Shown here: positions 18,301 to 25,867 of the stretch, piece by piece
How the letters are laid out: every line of letters begins with the position of its first letter
Numbering within the stretch: position 1 is the stretch's first letter
Assembly (NCBI GenBank): GCA_034440455.1
Contig: JAWXCB010000047.1
Span: forward strand, 1-64,000
Length of the DNA: 64,000 nt
Direction of reading: 5' to 3'
DNA from: JAWXCB01 sp034440455
GTDB lineage: Bacteria; Bacteroidota; Bacteroidia; Chitinophagales; CAIOSU01
The notes under the pieces: generated by a model
What the model was told of the DNA's origin: nothing
Databases searched by the model: none
The model's input: only the letters and a program-made list of their open reading frames with translations
Position numbers and translations under genes: made by a program

Positions 18301-19195
18301 CCAGCAAAAAATTTCGGATGATTCCTATGTAACCTTCACTGCATTTTATCGCGAAATGAAAGACATGATTCAGGTGGTGAATGTCGCCTATGCTTATCCG
18401 AGAGATTACCAGACATTCGGCAACGTGGATTTCGGTACGGTGAAAGGCTTCTCAATGACCTTCGGCATGCGCAGCAGCGACAAGAGCAACCTGAACCTGC
18501 GCTTCAACTACACCATTCAGTTTGCCGAAGGAACAGGCTCCAACTCCACTTCACAGTTAAATTTGATTGGCTCCGGGCAGCCAAACCTGCGCACCATCGC
18601 CCCGCTTGATTTTGATTCGCGCCATCTGATTAACCTCACCATTGATTATGATTTCGGGAATGATACCTACGGTAATTATAAAGGACCGAGAACCAAAAAG
18701 GGGAAAGCTATTTTATCTGACCTCGGCTTCAACATCACCGCAAGAACCCGTTCAGGCGAGCCTTACACCAAGCAGAACAACGCTACTGCCGAAGCATTGC
18801 TCTCACAGGCAACAAGAAAGATTTTAACGGGTTCGCTCAACGGCTCGCGCCTGCCCTGGAATTTCCGCCTTGACCTGCGCGTGTGGAAAGACTTCAACCT
18901 GACACCGAAGAAGAAAGATGCAGAAGGAAAAGTGATTCCGGCAAAAAGGGATTTAAGGCTGAATGTGTATGTGCTGATTCAGAATGTGCTGAACACGCAG
19001 AACATCATCAATATTTATCCCTACACCGGCAACCCGGGTGATGACGGCTACCTGACATCAGAAATCGGGCAGCAAGACATCACAGGAAAAGTGAATGCTA
19101 CTTCTTATCAGGATTTATACAGAGCGTTTATCAACCAACCGGGCAACTTCAGCCTTCCGAGGCATGTTCGTATTGGGGGGATATTTAGCTTTTAA
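15392..19195 (+). CDS. TonB-dependent receptor with CarboxypepD regulatory-like domain
   Basis: A 1267-residue outer-membrane receptor. The signal peptide ends ...SSLYAQ (about residue 21). A carboxypeptidase-regulatory-like beta-sandwich follows (GEITGQVVDDKKSGVFNATV to TVAPKD, about 23-108), then a plug domain (EYVIDGVRVRG, ITGGIPAKYGDATGGIISITTKG, about 130-225), then a large barrel ending RHVRIGGIFSF with a terminal Phe. The following genes encode a huge surface protein with a T9SS-type C-terminus and a PorV-like barrel. I infer a co-functioning surface assembly rather than a simple nutrient importer. The ligand is unknown. Confidence 0.9.
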   Translation: MRILLSIAVLLLFRLSSLYAQTGEITGQVVDDKKSGVFNATVGAYQNGRLITGAVTDFDGYYVIKPLNPGKYDLTVTYIGMDTTRISGVVVNADKITTLDFTVAPKDVMIKAIEIVWKAPIVKKGNESETTVRSEDIANLATRDVNSISSLSANVYQADEKSGLNIKGAREDGTEYVIDGVRVRGSTKVPAQGIEELTVITGGIPAKYGDATGGIISITTKGPSSDWGGSVEGATSKGMDAYGYTLGSFDLTGPLVKRKKGTDEEESVVGFYVAGEYLRQEDPTPSAVGVWVAKDDTLKYLEANPLVPAQTSDAFIVTTETVTQEGIENVKTKPNVVSNGYSLSGKFDIKPSKTINLTFGGNYNYVRYHDWVDRYTMFNYVNNPLYNDNTWRVFGRFRQRFASNKPDDAADGEGSRKTAFQNANYSVQFDYTKVYDKYEDDSHGFDPFNYGYLGNYDVLKQPIYDYANDPVSGKEGWTLLGYQDTLVRFAPSTINPTGTAFPNKYYELAGATFENGWWTTPQGGAQDGFYQSLDQVLVNGGMRNGDRPRVPHDIWYNTGRQFNGYGINNDDDQFRLSVLGSVDVLPGGSARNKHGIEFGFEFEQRVDRGYSVTPIGLWELMRQLANKHIDQLNLDNPKLLIDGEIYDYNDPNAPAFGQNDTILYDRQYVADQQSYFDKSLRNKLGLPVDNTDFINIDALSPDFYSLDMFSADELLNNGNPYAAWFGYDHLGNKLNSDPSFDDFFKKKDANGNFTREIGAFRPIYSSAYIQDKFNFKDLLFNVGVRVDRYDANQKILNDRYLLYQAYTVEEASSRLDGDVPTNIGNDYVVYVDDFNKSNPVPVGYRDGDTWYTADGTETNSAQIIAKASSTGRITPFLVNPNDNIKSEDFEPSNSFKDYEPQITVMPRLAFSFNLTEQSSFFAHYDILTQRPQSRLQTTPDVWYFFDENITSVINNPNLKPEKTIDYELGFQQKISDDSYVTFTAFYREMKDMIQVVNVAYAYPRDYQTFGNVDFGTVKGFSMTFGMRSSDKSNLNLRFNYTIQFAEGTGSNSTSQLNLIGSGQPNLRTIAPLDFDSRHLINLTIDYDFGNDTYGNYKGPRTKKGKAILSDLGFNITARTRSGEPYTKQNNATAEALLSQATRKILTGSLNGSRLPWNFRLDLRVWKDFNLTPKKKDAEGKVIPAKRDLRLNVYVLIQNVLNTQNIINIYPYTGNPGDDGYLTSEIGQQDITGKVNATSYQDLYRAFINQPGNFSLPRHVRIGGIFSF

Positions 19196-19235
19196 TGAAT
19201 TGATTAATTATGAAAATGTTCACCTCAACAATTTT

Positions 19236-19354
19236 GCCTCACCCTGAAGCGCTTCGCTTTCTGTTCCTCTCCAAAGGAGAGGGAGGCGCAGTTTCGGGGC
19301 AGTGTCGCGAAAATGTTTGGACTCCCTCTCCTTTAGAGAGGGGCGGGGTGAGGC
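19236..19354. repeat. double GGAGAGGG palindromes forming a long inverted repeat
   Basis: GCCTCACCC at the left end faces GGGTGAGGC at the right end. Each half also contains its own CCTCTCC/GGAGAGG hairpin (19263-19284 and 19321-19343). Two repeat copies are therefore arranged head to head between the TonB receptor and the next gene. Confidence 0.8.
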
Positions 19355-19384
19355 TTAACTTTTTTTATGAAAAACCGCTGAATT

Positions 19385-22024
19385 ATGAATAAACAAGCCT
19401 TCAGCATCGCAGCAACCATCGTTGTTGCCCTGTCCGTTGCCGCTACGGAAAATATCGGCTTTTCCGGCAAAGTTGCCATTGGCTATAAAGACATTGCCGC
19501 CACCTGCAACCCCGCAAGCGCGCAGGTTGACCTCGACATCAACAACGTGCGCACTACGCTGCTCAACGGGGGCGACAAGTGGTGGGATTTGAATGATGCC
19601 CGCTATGAAGTCCCAAAGGTTGAACCGCCCGGTTCCGCTCCTTCCATCCATGCGCTGTTTGCAGGCGCCATTTGGATGGGCGGCATTGACGCGGGCAACC
19701 AGTTGAAAATTGCCGCGCAAACCTATCGCCAGAGCGGAAACGACTTCTGGCCCGGTCCATTAGATAACAGTGCTTCCATTGATATTGCCGATTGCAACGA
19801 ATACAATCGCTTTTGGAAAGTGAACGGATCGGATATTGACGATGTGATTGCTTGTTTTATAGCAAATAATGGCAATGGTTGTCCTGAAGGACAAATCCCT
19901 GCTTCCATTCTTGAATGGCCCGCAAAAGGCAATTTCAGGGCAAAGGGCGCTTTGGGAAATTTCCTCACTATCAATGACGACCTCGCCCCGTTTTTTGATT
20001 ATGATGGCGATGGATTATATGACCCCACGCTGGGCGACTACCCGATTCTGAACTCTGATTGTGATAATACCTATGCCGACCAAATGATTTTCTGGGTGTA
20101 TAATGACAAGGGGAATATCCATACAGAAACAGGAGGGCAGCCTATTGGCATCCAGGTGAATGCGCTTGCCTTTGCCTTTTCTACCAGCGATGAAGTAAAT
20201 GACATGACCTTCTACCGCTACAAACTGATTAACAAAGGCAATATCAACATCAACAATTTCTACATGGCACAGTGGGTTGACGCTGACTTGGGTTGTTTTC
20301 TAAATGATTATGTGGGCTGCGACACCACGCGTGATTTAGGCATTTGCTACAACGGAACTTCCGTTGATGCCGACTGCGCTACGCGCGGCTATGGCGTTGA
20401 CCCTCCGCTGGTAGGTATTGACTTCTTTGAAGGTCCCTTGAGCGACCCCGATACCGGCACCGGTTTGCGGAAGCAATTGGGAATGGCCGCATTTACTTAC
20501 TACAACAATGACCAGTCTGTAACCGGAAATCCGCAAACTGCCGTGCATTTTTATAATTACATGACCAGCTTCTGGACGGATAATACTCCTTTCACCAGCG
20601 ATGAGTGTACCGGTTATGGAGGCACTGTTCCTGCGAAGTTTATGTTTCCAAGTCCACCCCCACTATCTCCTTTCCCTGAATTTTGGTCAGAATGCGCCTG
20701 CAACAACACGCCTGCTGACCGCAGATTTTTGCAATCATCCGGTCCATTCACATTACAACCGGGTGCTGTGAATAATATTACCGTTGGCGCGATATGGGTG
20801 CGTCCTTCTGGCGTTTATCCCTGTCCTGATTTTGAAACCAGCATTGGTCCGGCATCTGACAAGGCGCAGGCATTGTTTGATAATTGCTTCAAATTGGTGG
20901 ATGGTCCTGATGCGCCTGATTTGGTAATCCGCGAGTTGGATAAGCAGGTGATCATTTCTTTCTTTAACGGACCTGCCTCAAATAATGTCGGTGAATCTTA
21001 CAATGAAACCGACCCCGTTGCCCGCGCCAATTGGGAAACAGACCCTACCGCTACCGACACTACTTACAGGTTTCAGGGTTACATTCTCTACCAGTTGAAA
21101 AATGCGCAGGTAAGCGTGCAGGATTTGAATGATGTAAACAACGCCCGCATCGTGGCGCAGGTGGATGTGCAGGATGATATTGATAAGCTTGTAAACTTCA
21201 CGTTCAACGCTTCCTTGGGTGGCGATGTGCCTGAACTGAAAGTGGATGGCAATAATGAAGGCATCCGCAGAACATTCAGCATCACCGAAGATTTGTTTGC
21301 CACCGGCTCAAAAACTTTGGTAAACCACAAGAACTACTACTTCGCAGTAGTTGCCTATGCCTACAACAACTATGAGGATTACGACCCGCTGCGCGCTTTT
21401 GAAGGCGGGCAGAAAACGTCTTATTTGCAAGGCAGGCGCAACTACCAAGTATATTCAGCCATTCCCCACATGTGGGAATCAGCAAGGGGCGGCACGGATA
21501 TGGTTGCCCGTTATGGCGATGGCGTTGAAATCACCCGCCTTGAAGGAAAAGGCAATGGCGGCTTGAATTTGGAATTAACGCAGGAATCCATTGACAACAT
21601 CATGAATAATCCAACTCACTTCTATGGTCCGATTGTCTATAAAGAAAACAGTGGACCAATTGATGTGAAGGTGTATGACCCGATGAAGTTGAGAGATGCC
21701 TACTTTGAATTTACCATGATTGATTCAGGTGTAAACCCCGTAGTGATTCGCGGAGTGTTGGATAACACTTCATTAATCGGCACCGAAGCGACATGGCAGT
21801 TGGATATTTACCCGGATGACACGGATATTCCGTTTTCTCAGGTTTTTTCCGACAGAAATATCGAAGAAGCCAACGAACAATTAATTGCTGATTACGGCAT
21901 TTCTATCAGGCTGAATCAGGTGGGCTTGCCGGGAAAGGCACCTGATGACTACCCTGTTCCCCAGGATATTAACACCGGGTTTATCCCGGCAAACGGTTTC
22001 ATTGAGTCAACCATTAATTTTTAG
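19385..22024 (+). CDS. large secreted surface protein, N-terminal part (stops at in-frame TAG)
   Basis: An 879-residue frame with an N-terminal hydrophobic segment (FSIAATIVVALSVAA) and a secreted-protein composition. It has Asp/Gly-rich stretches such as FFDYDGDGLYDPTLGDYPI, which may bind calcium, and many beta-strand-like segments. No enzyme motif is seen. It ends FIESTINF, then TAG at 22022-22024. The same frame continues without break (NSEIRWFTGVNDQGTF) into the 22052 frame, so the two are probably one protein of about 1370 residues with the sorting domain on the distal part. If the stop is real, this fragment lacks the T9SS signal and would not reach the surface. Confidence 0.8.
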   Translation: MNKQAFSIAATIVVALSVAATENIGFSGKVAIGYKDIAATCNPASAQVDLDINNVRTTLLNGGDKWWDLNDARYEVPKVEPPGSAPSIHALFAGAIWMGGIDAGNQLKIAAQTYRQSGNDFWPGPLDNSASIDIADCNEYNRFWKVNGSDIDDVIACFIANNGNGCPEGQIPASILEWPAKGNFRAKGALGNFLTINDDLAPFFDYDGDGLYDPTLGDYPILNSDCDNTYADQMIFWVYNDKGNIHTETGGQPIGIQVNALAFAFSTSDEVNDMTFYRYKLINKGNININNFYMAQWVDADLGCFLNDYVGCDTTRDLGICYNGTSVDADCATRGYGVDPPLVGIDFFEGPLSDPDTGTGLRKQLGMAAFTYYNNDQSVTGNPQTAVHFYNYMTSFWTDNTPFTSDECTGYGGTVPAKFMFPSPPPLSPFPEFWSECACNNTPADRRFLQSSGPFTLQPGAVNNITVGAIWVRPSGVYPCPDFETSIGPASDKAQALFDNCFKLVDGPDAPDLVIRELDKQVIISFFNGPASNNVGESYNETDPVARANWETDPTATDTTYRFQGYILYQLKNAQVSVQDLNDVNNARIVAQVDVQDDIDKLVNFTFNASLGGDVPELKVDGNNEGIRRTFSITEDLFATGSKTLVNHKNYYFAVVAYAYNNYEDYDPLRAFEGGQKTSYLQGRRNYQVYSAIPHMWESARGGTDMVARYGDGVEITRLEGKGNGGLNLELTQESIDNIMNNPTHFYGPIVYKENSGPIDVKVYDPMKLRDAYFEFTMIDSGVNPVVIRGVLDNTSLIGTEATWQLDIYPDDTDIPFSQVFSDRNIEEANEQLIADYGISIRLNQVGLPGKAPDDYPVPQDINTGFIPANGFIESTINF

Positions 22025-22051
22025 AATTCAGAAATTCGTTGGTTCACAGGC

Positions 22052-23494
22052 GTGAATGATCAGGGAACATTCAGCTCCCAAAACTGGATTCGCGCAGGGC
22101 AATATACCGGTGGCGATAATGACCAGTTCCTGGAGTTTTTTGATGACCATAACTATTCCGGGTCAGATACAAGCGGGCGTCCTGGCGCTAAAGTGTTTTA
22201 TGACCCCGGCAATGTTTTTGGAACTATGCTGGGTGGCACATGGACTCCTTACGGTTTAGCTGCAAACTGGGTGAATACAGATGCGGAATTTCTAACACTG
22301 ATTCGCCAAAGCGGCATCAATGGGGGCAGACCGTTTTCCTATGGTCCTGCTTTCCCGTGGAAACACAGGCAAACCTTCACGCCCTCCATCAACTTTTCAA
22401 TAACAGAAAATTGCCTGCACAACCTGCAAGGCGTTGACCTCGTGCTCACTGCTGATAAAAGCAAATGGACGCGCTGCGTAGTGGTTGAGTTGGGCGAAGA
22501 CAACACGCTCACGGAAGGTGTCGCCAACAAAGGTCAAATCCGGCAGCATATCTCGTGGGATAAGAGTGGCAATTATATTGCTTCCGACACTGGTCGCTCT
22601 TGGTTTCCCGGCTATGCAATCAATGTGGAATCAGGCGAGCGGCTGAATCTGATGTTTGGCGAAGACTCCTGGCTGATTGGCGAAAACGGACGCGACATGA
22701 TCTGGAACCCGACCTCCACCATCTACAACCCTGTGCCGGGCAGCGAGCCGCTGTTTGGCGGAAAGCATTACATCTATGTGATGAATACGAAGTATGATGA
22801 AGGCGCAGAGTTTCAGCGCGTGATGTTAGATAGCTTTAACGTGTATAAGCGGTTAGCAGGAGCGGTAACCAGCACGAATAAATTTGTAATTACTCCGCTG
22901 AATGACTCTGTTTATCAGCATATCATGTGGACTTCAATGTCCACGATTGCGCCCGGCTATAAATTCAAATCGTTGGAGGATGGGTTTATTCCCACTGAAA
23001 CAAAAGTGCGGCTGCGCGTGAATGTTCCTTATGGAAGATTTACGGTGGATGGCTCAAACGGTGGCGTGCCGAAATACGCATTCTCCACTGAGGGCATCGG
23101 CACGGAATTGAACGTGGTTGAAGTAGCAAAGGATGCCTGCGACCAGATACGCGCAGTGCCGAATCCCTATTACGCTTATTCCGCTTATGAGAACAGCCAG
23201 TTGGACAACCGCGTGAAGATTACCAATCTGCCGGATAACTGCACGGTTACTATCTACACGATTAACGGAACGCTTATCCGCCAGTTTACCCGCGCAGTGG
23301 CTGGCGATATTTCAGAAGGAAAAACAACCGAGGTTATCAATTTGGATAATTCGCTTGATTGGGATTTAAAAAACAATAAAGACATTCCCGTAGCCAGCGG
23401 ACTCTACCTGATTCATATTAAAGCGGATGGCGTGTGTGAAAAAGTAGTGAAGTGGTTTGGAGTGTTAAGACCGATTGATTTGGATACGTTCTGA
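22052..23494 (+). CDS. large secreted surface protein, C-terminal part with T9SS-type sorting region
   Basis: A 480-codon frame in phase with the 19385 frame, opening at a GTG only nine codons after that frame's TAG; no signal peptide and no evident ribosome site. The C-terminal region (AVPNPYYAYSAYE, VKITNLPDNCTVTIYTINGTLIRQF, PVASGLYLIHIKA, KWFGVLRPIDLD) has the pattern of a Bacteroidota T9SS C-terminal sorting/anchoring domain. Expressed alone it could not enter the Sec pathway, which supports the view that it belongs to the upstream frame. It is followed 63 bases later by the PorV-like gene. Confidence 0.78.
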   Translation: MNDQGTFSSQNWIRAGQYTGGDNDQFLEFFDDHNYSGSDTSGRPGAKVFYDPGNVFGTMLGGTWTPYGLAANWVNTDAEFLTLIRQSGINGGRPFSYGPAFPWKHRQTFTPSINFSITENCLHNLQGVDLVLTADKSKWTRCVVVELGEDNTLTEGVANKGQIRQHISWDKSGNYIASDTGRSWFPGYAINVESGERLNLMFGEDSWLIGENGRDMIWNPTSTIYNPVPGSEPLFGGKHYIYVMNTKYDEGAEFQRVMLDSFNVYKRLAGAVTSTNKFVITPLNDSVYQHIMWTSMSTIAPGYKFKSLEDGFIPTETKVRLRVNVPYGRFTVDGSNGGVPKYAFSTEGIGTELNVVEVAKDACDQIRAVPNPYYAYSAYENSQLDNRVKITNLPDNCTVTIYTINGTLIRQFTRAVAGDISEGKTTEVINLDNSLDWDLKNNKDIPVASGLYLIHIKADGVCEKVVKWFGVLRPIDLDTF

Positions 23495-23557
23495 TGATTC
23501 GATGATTTGCTGATTCGATCATTTGTAAATGACTATTCAATAACGAATAACTGATTA

Positions 23558-24664
23558 ATGATAACTGAAAACTTAAAAGGCGTGAAAAGAACAATCTTAC
23601 TGTTTGCTTTAGTTACTGTGGTGCTAAAGTGTGCCCAGGCAGGCAATCCCGACCGTGCCGGTGAAGCGGGAGCTTCTGAATTGCTTATCAACCCGTGGGC
23701 GCGCAGCGGAGGCTTGTTTGGGATGAACAGCTCGCGTGTAATGGGATTGGAAGCCGAGCGCGTAAATATCGCAGGGCTTGCTTTCATGCATAATAAAACC
23801 GAAGCGGTGTTCACGCGCAGCCACTGGCTGCAAGGCACCGACATCTTTATTAACGCAGCAGGAGTAGGTCAGAAGTTCGGAAAGGACAAAGAAAATGCAA
23901 TGAGTTTCACCTTCATGTCTATGAACTTCGGAGAAATCGAGCGCACCACCACCACCAACCCCGAAGGCGGATTGGGAACTTTCGAACCGCAATTCTTCAA
24001 TATGGGTTTGGGATTTGCCCGCACATTCTCCAAGCGCATCTATGCCGGGATGGCAGTGCGCATCATCTCCGAGCGTATTGACGATTTGAAAGCATTCGGC
24101 TTTTGCATTGACCTGGGCATTCAATACGTAACAGGAAAATTGGATAACGCGCGATTCGGAGTTTCGCTGCGCAACATCGGCACCCCGATGAAGTTCAGCG
24201 GTGACGGGTTAGTATTCAGAGGAGCCGCGCCCGGGGGCGATTACCAACAGTCGCAAAGCCAGCGCACGGAAAAATTTGAGTTGCCTTCACAGTTGAACAT
24301 TGGCGCATCGTATGACATTTACGTGGACAACCTGAAAAACGACAAAGAGAAAAAGCATGACCATCGCTTGTCTGTCATTTTCAACTATGCTTCCAACTCA
24401 TTTGGCAAAGACAATGTAGGCGGAGGATTGGAATATTCGTGGAAAGAGATTTTCATGCTCAGAGGCGGCTATCGCTGGGAGAAAGGCATCAATGATGATG
24501 TGGAAAGAACATCCGCGCACAGAGGCATCAGTGCCGGCTTCTCCGCGCAGGTTCCGCTCAAGAAGGACAAAGAAAACAGTCCCTCCATCGGCATTGATTA
24601 TGCTTACTTAGTGTCAAGCCCATTCAGAGGAACACACCAATATGGTGTGCGCTTTATCCTGTAA
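23558..24664 (+). CDS. PorV/PorQ-family outer-membrane barrel
   Basis: A 368-residue protein. After a signal peptide (TILLFALVTVVLKCAQAG) comes GEAGASELLINPWARSGG and MGLEAERVNIAGLAFM, the N-terminal signature of PorV/PorQ-like barrels. Strand-rich sequence follows to a terminal FIL. In T9SS, PorV shuttles cargo from the SprA translocon to the attachment complex. This copy is linked to one giant cargo and a TonB receptor, so it is probably a dedicated paralog rather than the housekeeping PorV. It ends the gene set, with a strong terminator 24 bases later. Confidence 0.85.
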   Translation: MITENLKGVKRTILLFALVTVVLKCAQAGNPDRAGEAGASELLINPWARSGGLFGMNSSRVMGLEAERVNIAGLAFMHNKTEAVFTRSHWLQGTDIFINAAGVGQKFGKDKENAMSFTFMSMNFGEIERTTTTNPEGGLGTFEPQFFNMGLGFARTFSKRIYAGMAVRIISERIDDLKAFGFCIDLGIQYVTGKLDNARFGVSLRNIGTPMKFSGDGLVFRGAAPGGDYQQSQSQRTEKFELPSQLNIGASYDIYVDNLKNDKEKKHDHRLSVIFNYASNSFGKDNVGGGLEYSWKEIFMLRGGYRWEKGINDDVERTSAHRGISAGFSAQVPLKKDKENSPSIGIDYAYLVSSPFRGTHQYGVRFIL

Positions 24665-24688
24665 TCCTTATTTTTGCCAACATACAAA

Positions 24689-24722
24689 CGAAACGTTTCC
24701 CCTTGGAGACGTTTCGTTTTTT
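24689..24722 (+). terminator. rho-independent terminator after the PorV-like gene
   Basis: A 12-bp stem, CGAAACGTTTCC / GGAGACGTTTCG (one G-T pair), closes a CCTT loop and is followed by a T run from 24717. Confidence 0.92.
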
Positions 24723-24799
24723 AGTCTAAACCAGACACGAGATATTAGACATGAGATGTGAGATAATAGACAGGAGAACTGAACGGGATATGCGTGGAT

Positions 24800-24850
24800 G
24801 GAAGTCCCCCTTGCGGGATGGCTTTGAGCATTTGCGAAGGGGGGATGCGT
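24800..24850. repeat. palindromic repeat, AGTCCCCCTT family
   Basis: AAGTCCCCCTTGCG faces GCGAAGGGGGGAT, giving an imperfect hairpin upstream of greA. It is a single copy in this window but the same style of element as the other intergenic palindromes. Confidence 0.6.
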
Positions 24851-24911
24851 TTGCCCCACGCGCTAACCGGGGGATGATTCAAAACTCAAAACTTTAAACT
24901 TCAAACTAACT

Positions 24912-25385
24912 ATGAGCCAGATACAATACATGACCCAGGAAGGGTTAGACAAACTGAAAGAAGAATTAAACTTTCTGAAAACGAAAGGCAGAAAAGAGAT
25001 GGCTGACCAAATTGCTGAAGCGCGCGCAAAAGGAGATTTGAAGGAAAACGCGGAATATGACGCTGCAAAGGAAGCGCAGGGACACATGGAGGCGCGTATC
25101 GCTCTCCTCTCGGATGCTGTTTCCACCGCGCGTATCTTGGAAGCAAGCAGCGGAGCGCTCACATCGGTGGTAATTCTCTCTACCGTTGAACTCAAAAATC
25201 TAAAAGCAGATAAAGTTGTAAAATACACGCTCGTGTCTGAGCATGAAGCAGATTTGAAAAGCGGCAAGATTTCCATTGGTTCTCCTATTGGAAAAGGCTT
25301 GCTCGGCAAAGCAAAAGGCGAGAAAGTGGACATCACAACTCCCGGTGGAGTTATCAAGTTTCAAATTCTTTCCATCAAGCGATAA
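24912..25385 (+). CDS. greA: transcription elongation factor GreA
   Basis: GreA rescues backtracked RNA polymerase by stimulating transcript cleavage. The protein has 157 residues, the normal length. The N-terminal coiled coil carries the conserved acidic tip region (ARAKGDLKENAEYDAAKEAQ, about 34-53), and the C-terminal FKBP-like domain ends ISIGSPIGKGLLGKAKGEKVDI to FQILSI. A HIT protein gene begins six bases after its stop, so the two form an operon. Confidence 0.97.
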   Translation: MSQIQYMTQEGLDKLKEELNFLKTKGRKEMADQIAEARAKGDLKENAEYDAAKEAQGHMEARIALLSDAVSTARILEASSGALTSVVILSTVELKNLKADKVVKYTLVSEHEADLKSGKISIGSPIGKGLLGKAKGEKVDITTPGGVIKFQILSIKR

Positions 25386-25390
25386 ACCGG

Positions 25391-25786
25391 ATGGCGAGCA
25401 TTTTTACCAAAATCATCAATGGAGAAATCCCCTGCTACAAAATAGCAGAGACCGATGAGTGCCTTGCCTTTCTCGACATCAATCCGCTTGCAAAAGGACA
25501 TACTTTAGTAATTCCAAAGAAAGAAGTGGATTACATTTTTGATGTGGAAGACGAGTTGTATGTAAAGATGTTTTCGTTTGCAAAAAAGGTAGCGAAGGCA
25601 ATCAAAGCAACCGTTCCCTGTGAAAGAATCGGTATTGCAGTGATTGGCTTGGAAGTGCCTCATGCGCATATCCATCTCTGCCCGATTAACAGTGTGCATG
25701 ATTTGAGTTTCTCCAATCCAAGAGTGAAACTGACGAAAGAAGAATTTCAGGAATTGGCAAAAGCAATACAGGCGAATTATCAATAA
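25391..25786 (+). CDS. HIT family nucleotide-binding protein
   Basis: A 131-residue protein of the histidine triad family, which hydrolyses nucleotide phosphoramidates and similar adenylates. It begins ASIFTKIINGEIPCYKIAE and carries the HAHIHL triad with H91, H93 and H95, as in Hint-type proteins. It is cytoplasmic. It lies six bases downstream of greA and is followed by a palindromic repeat, which may mark the transcript end. Confidence 0.93.
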   Translation: MASIFTKIINGEIPCYKIAETDECLAFLDINPLAKGHTLVIPKKEVDYIFDVEDELYVKMFSFAKKVAKAIKATVPCERIGIAVIGLEVPHAHIHLCPINSVHDLSFSNPRVKLTKEEFQELAKAIQANYQ

Positions 25787-25789
25787 GCT

Positions 25790-25862
25790 GTCATGCCGGA
25801 TTTATTCCGGCATCTCCCCGCGGGTGTTTGGGCTGTGATTGTTGAATAAGTCCGCAATGACA
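25790..25862. repeat. palindromic repeat, GTCATGCCGGA family, copy 1
   Basis: It starts GTCATGCCGGATTTATTCCGGC (an inner hairpin GCCGGA/TCCGGC) and ends GTCCGCAATGACAC. The ends are imperfect inverted repeats. A second copy is at 30702-30802. Confidence 0.82.
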
Positions 25863-25867
25863 CGTTC

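Noticed and set aside
7159..22024. Genome-wide reassignment of TAG as a sense codon
   Set aside because: TAG terminates the SDR gene (1305-1307) and proS (5961-5963) at family-normal lengths, and one of the three interrupted genes has TAA.
25790..25862. Intrinsic terminator after the HIT gene
   Set aside because: The GCCGGA/TCCGGC hairpin is not followed by a T run on either strand, so it is listed as a repeat only.
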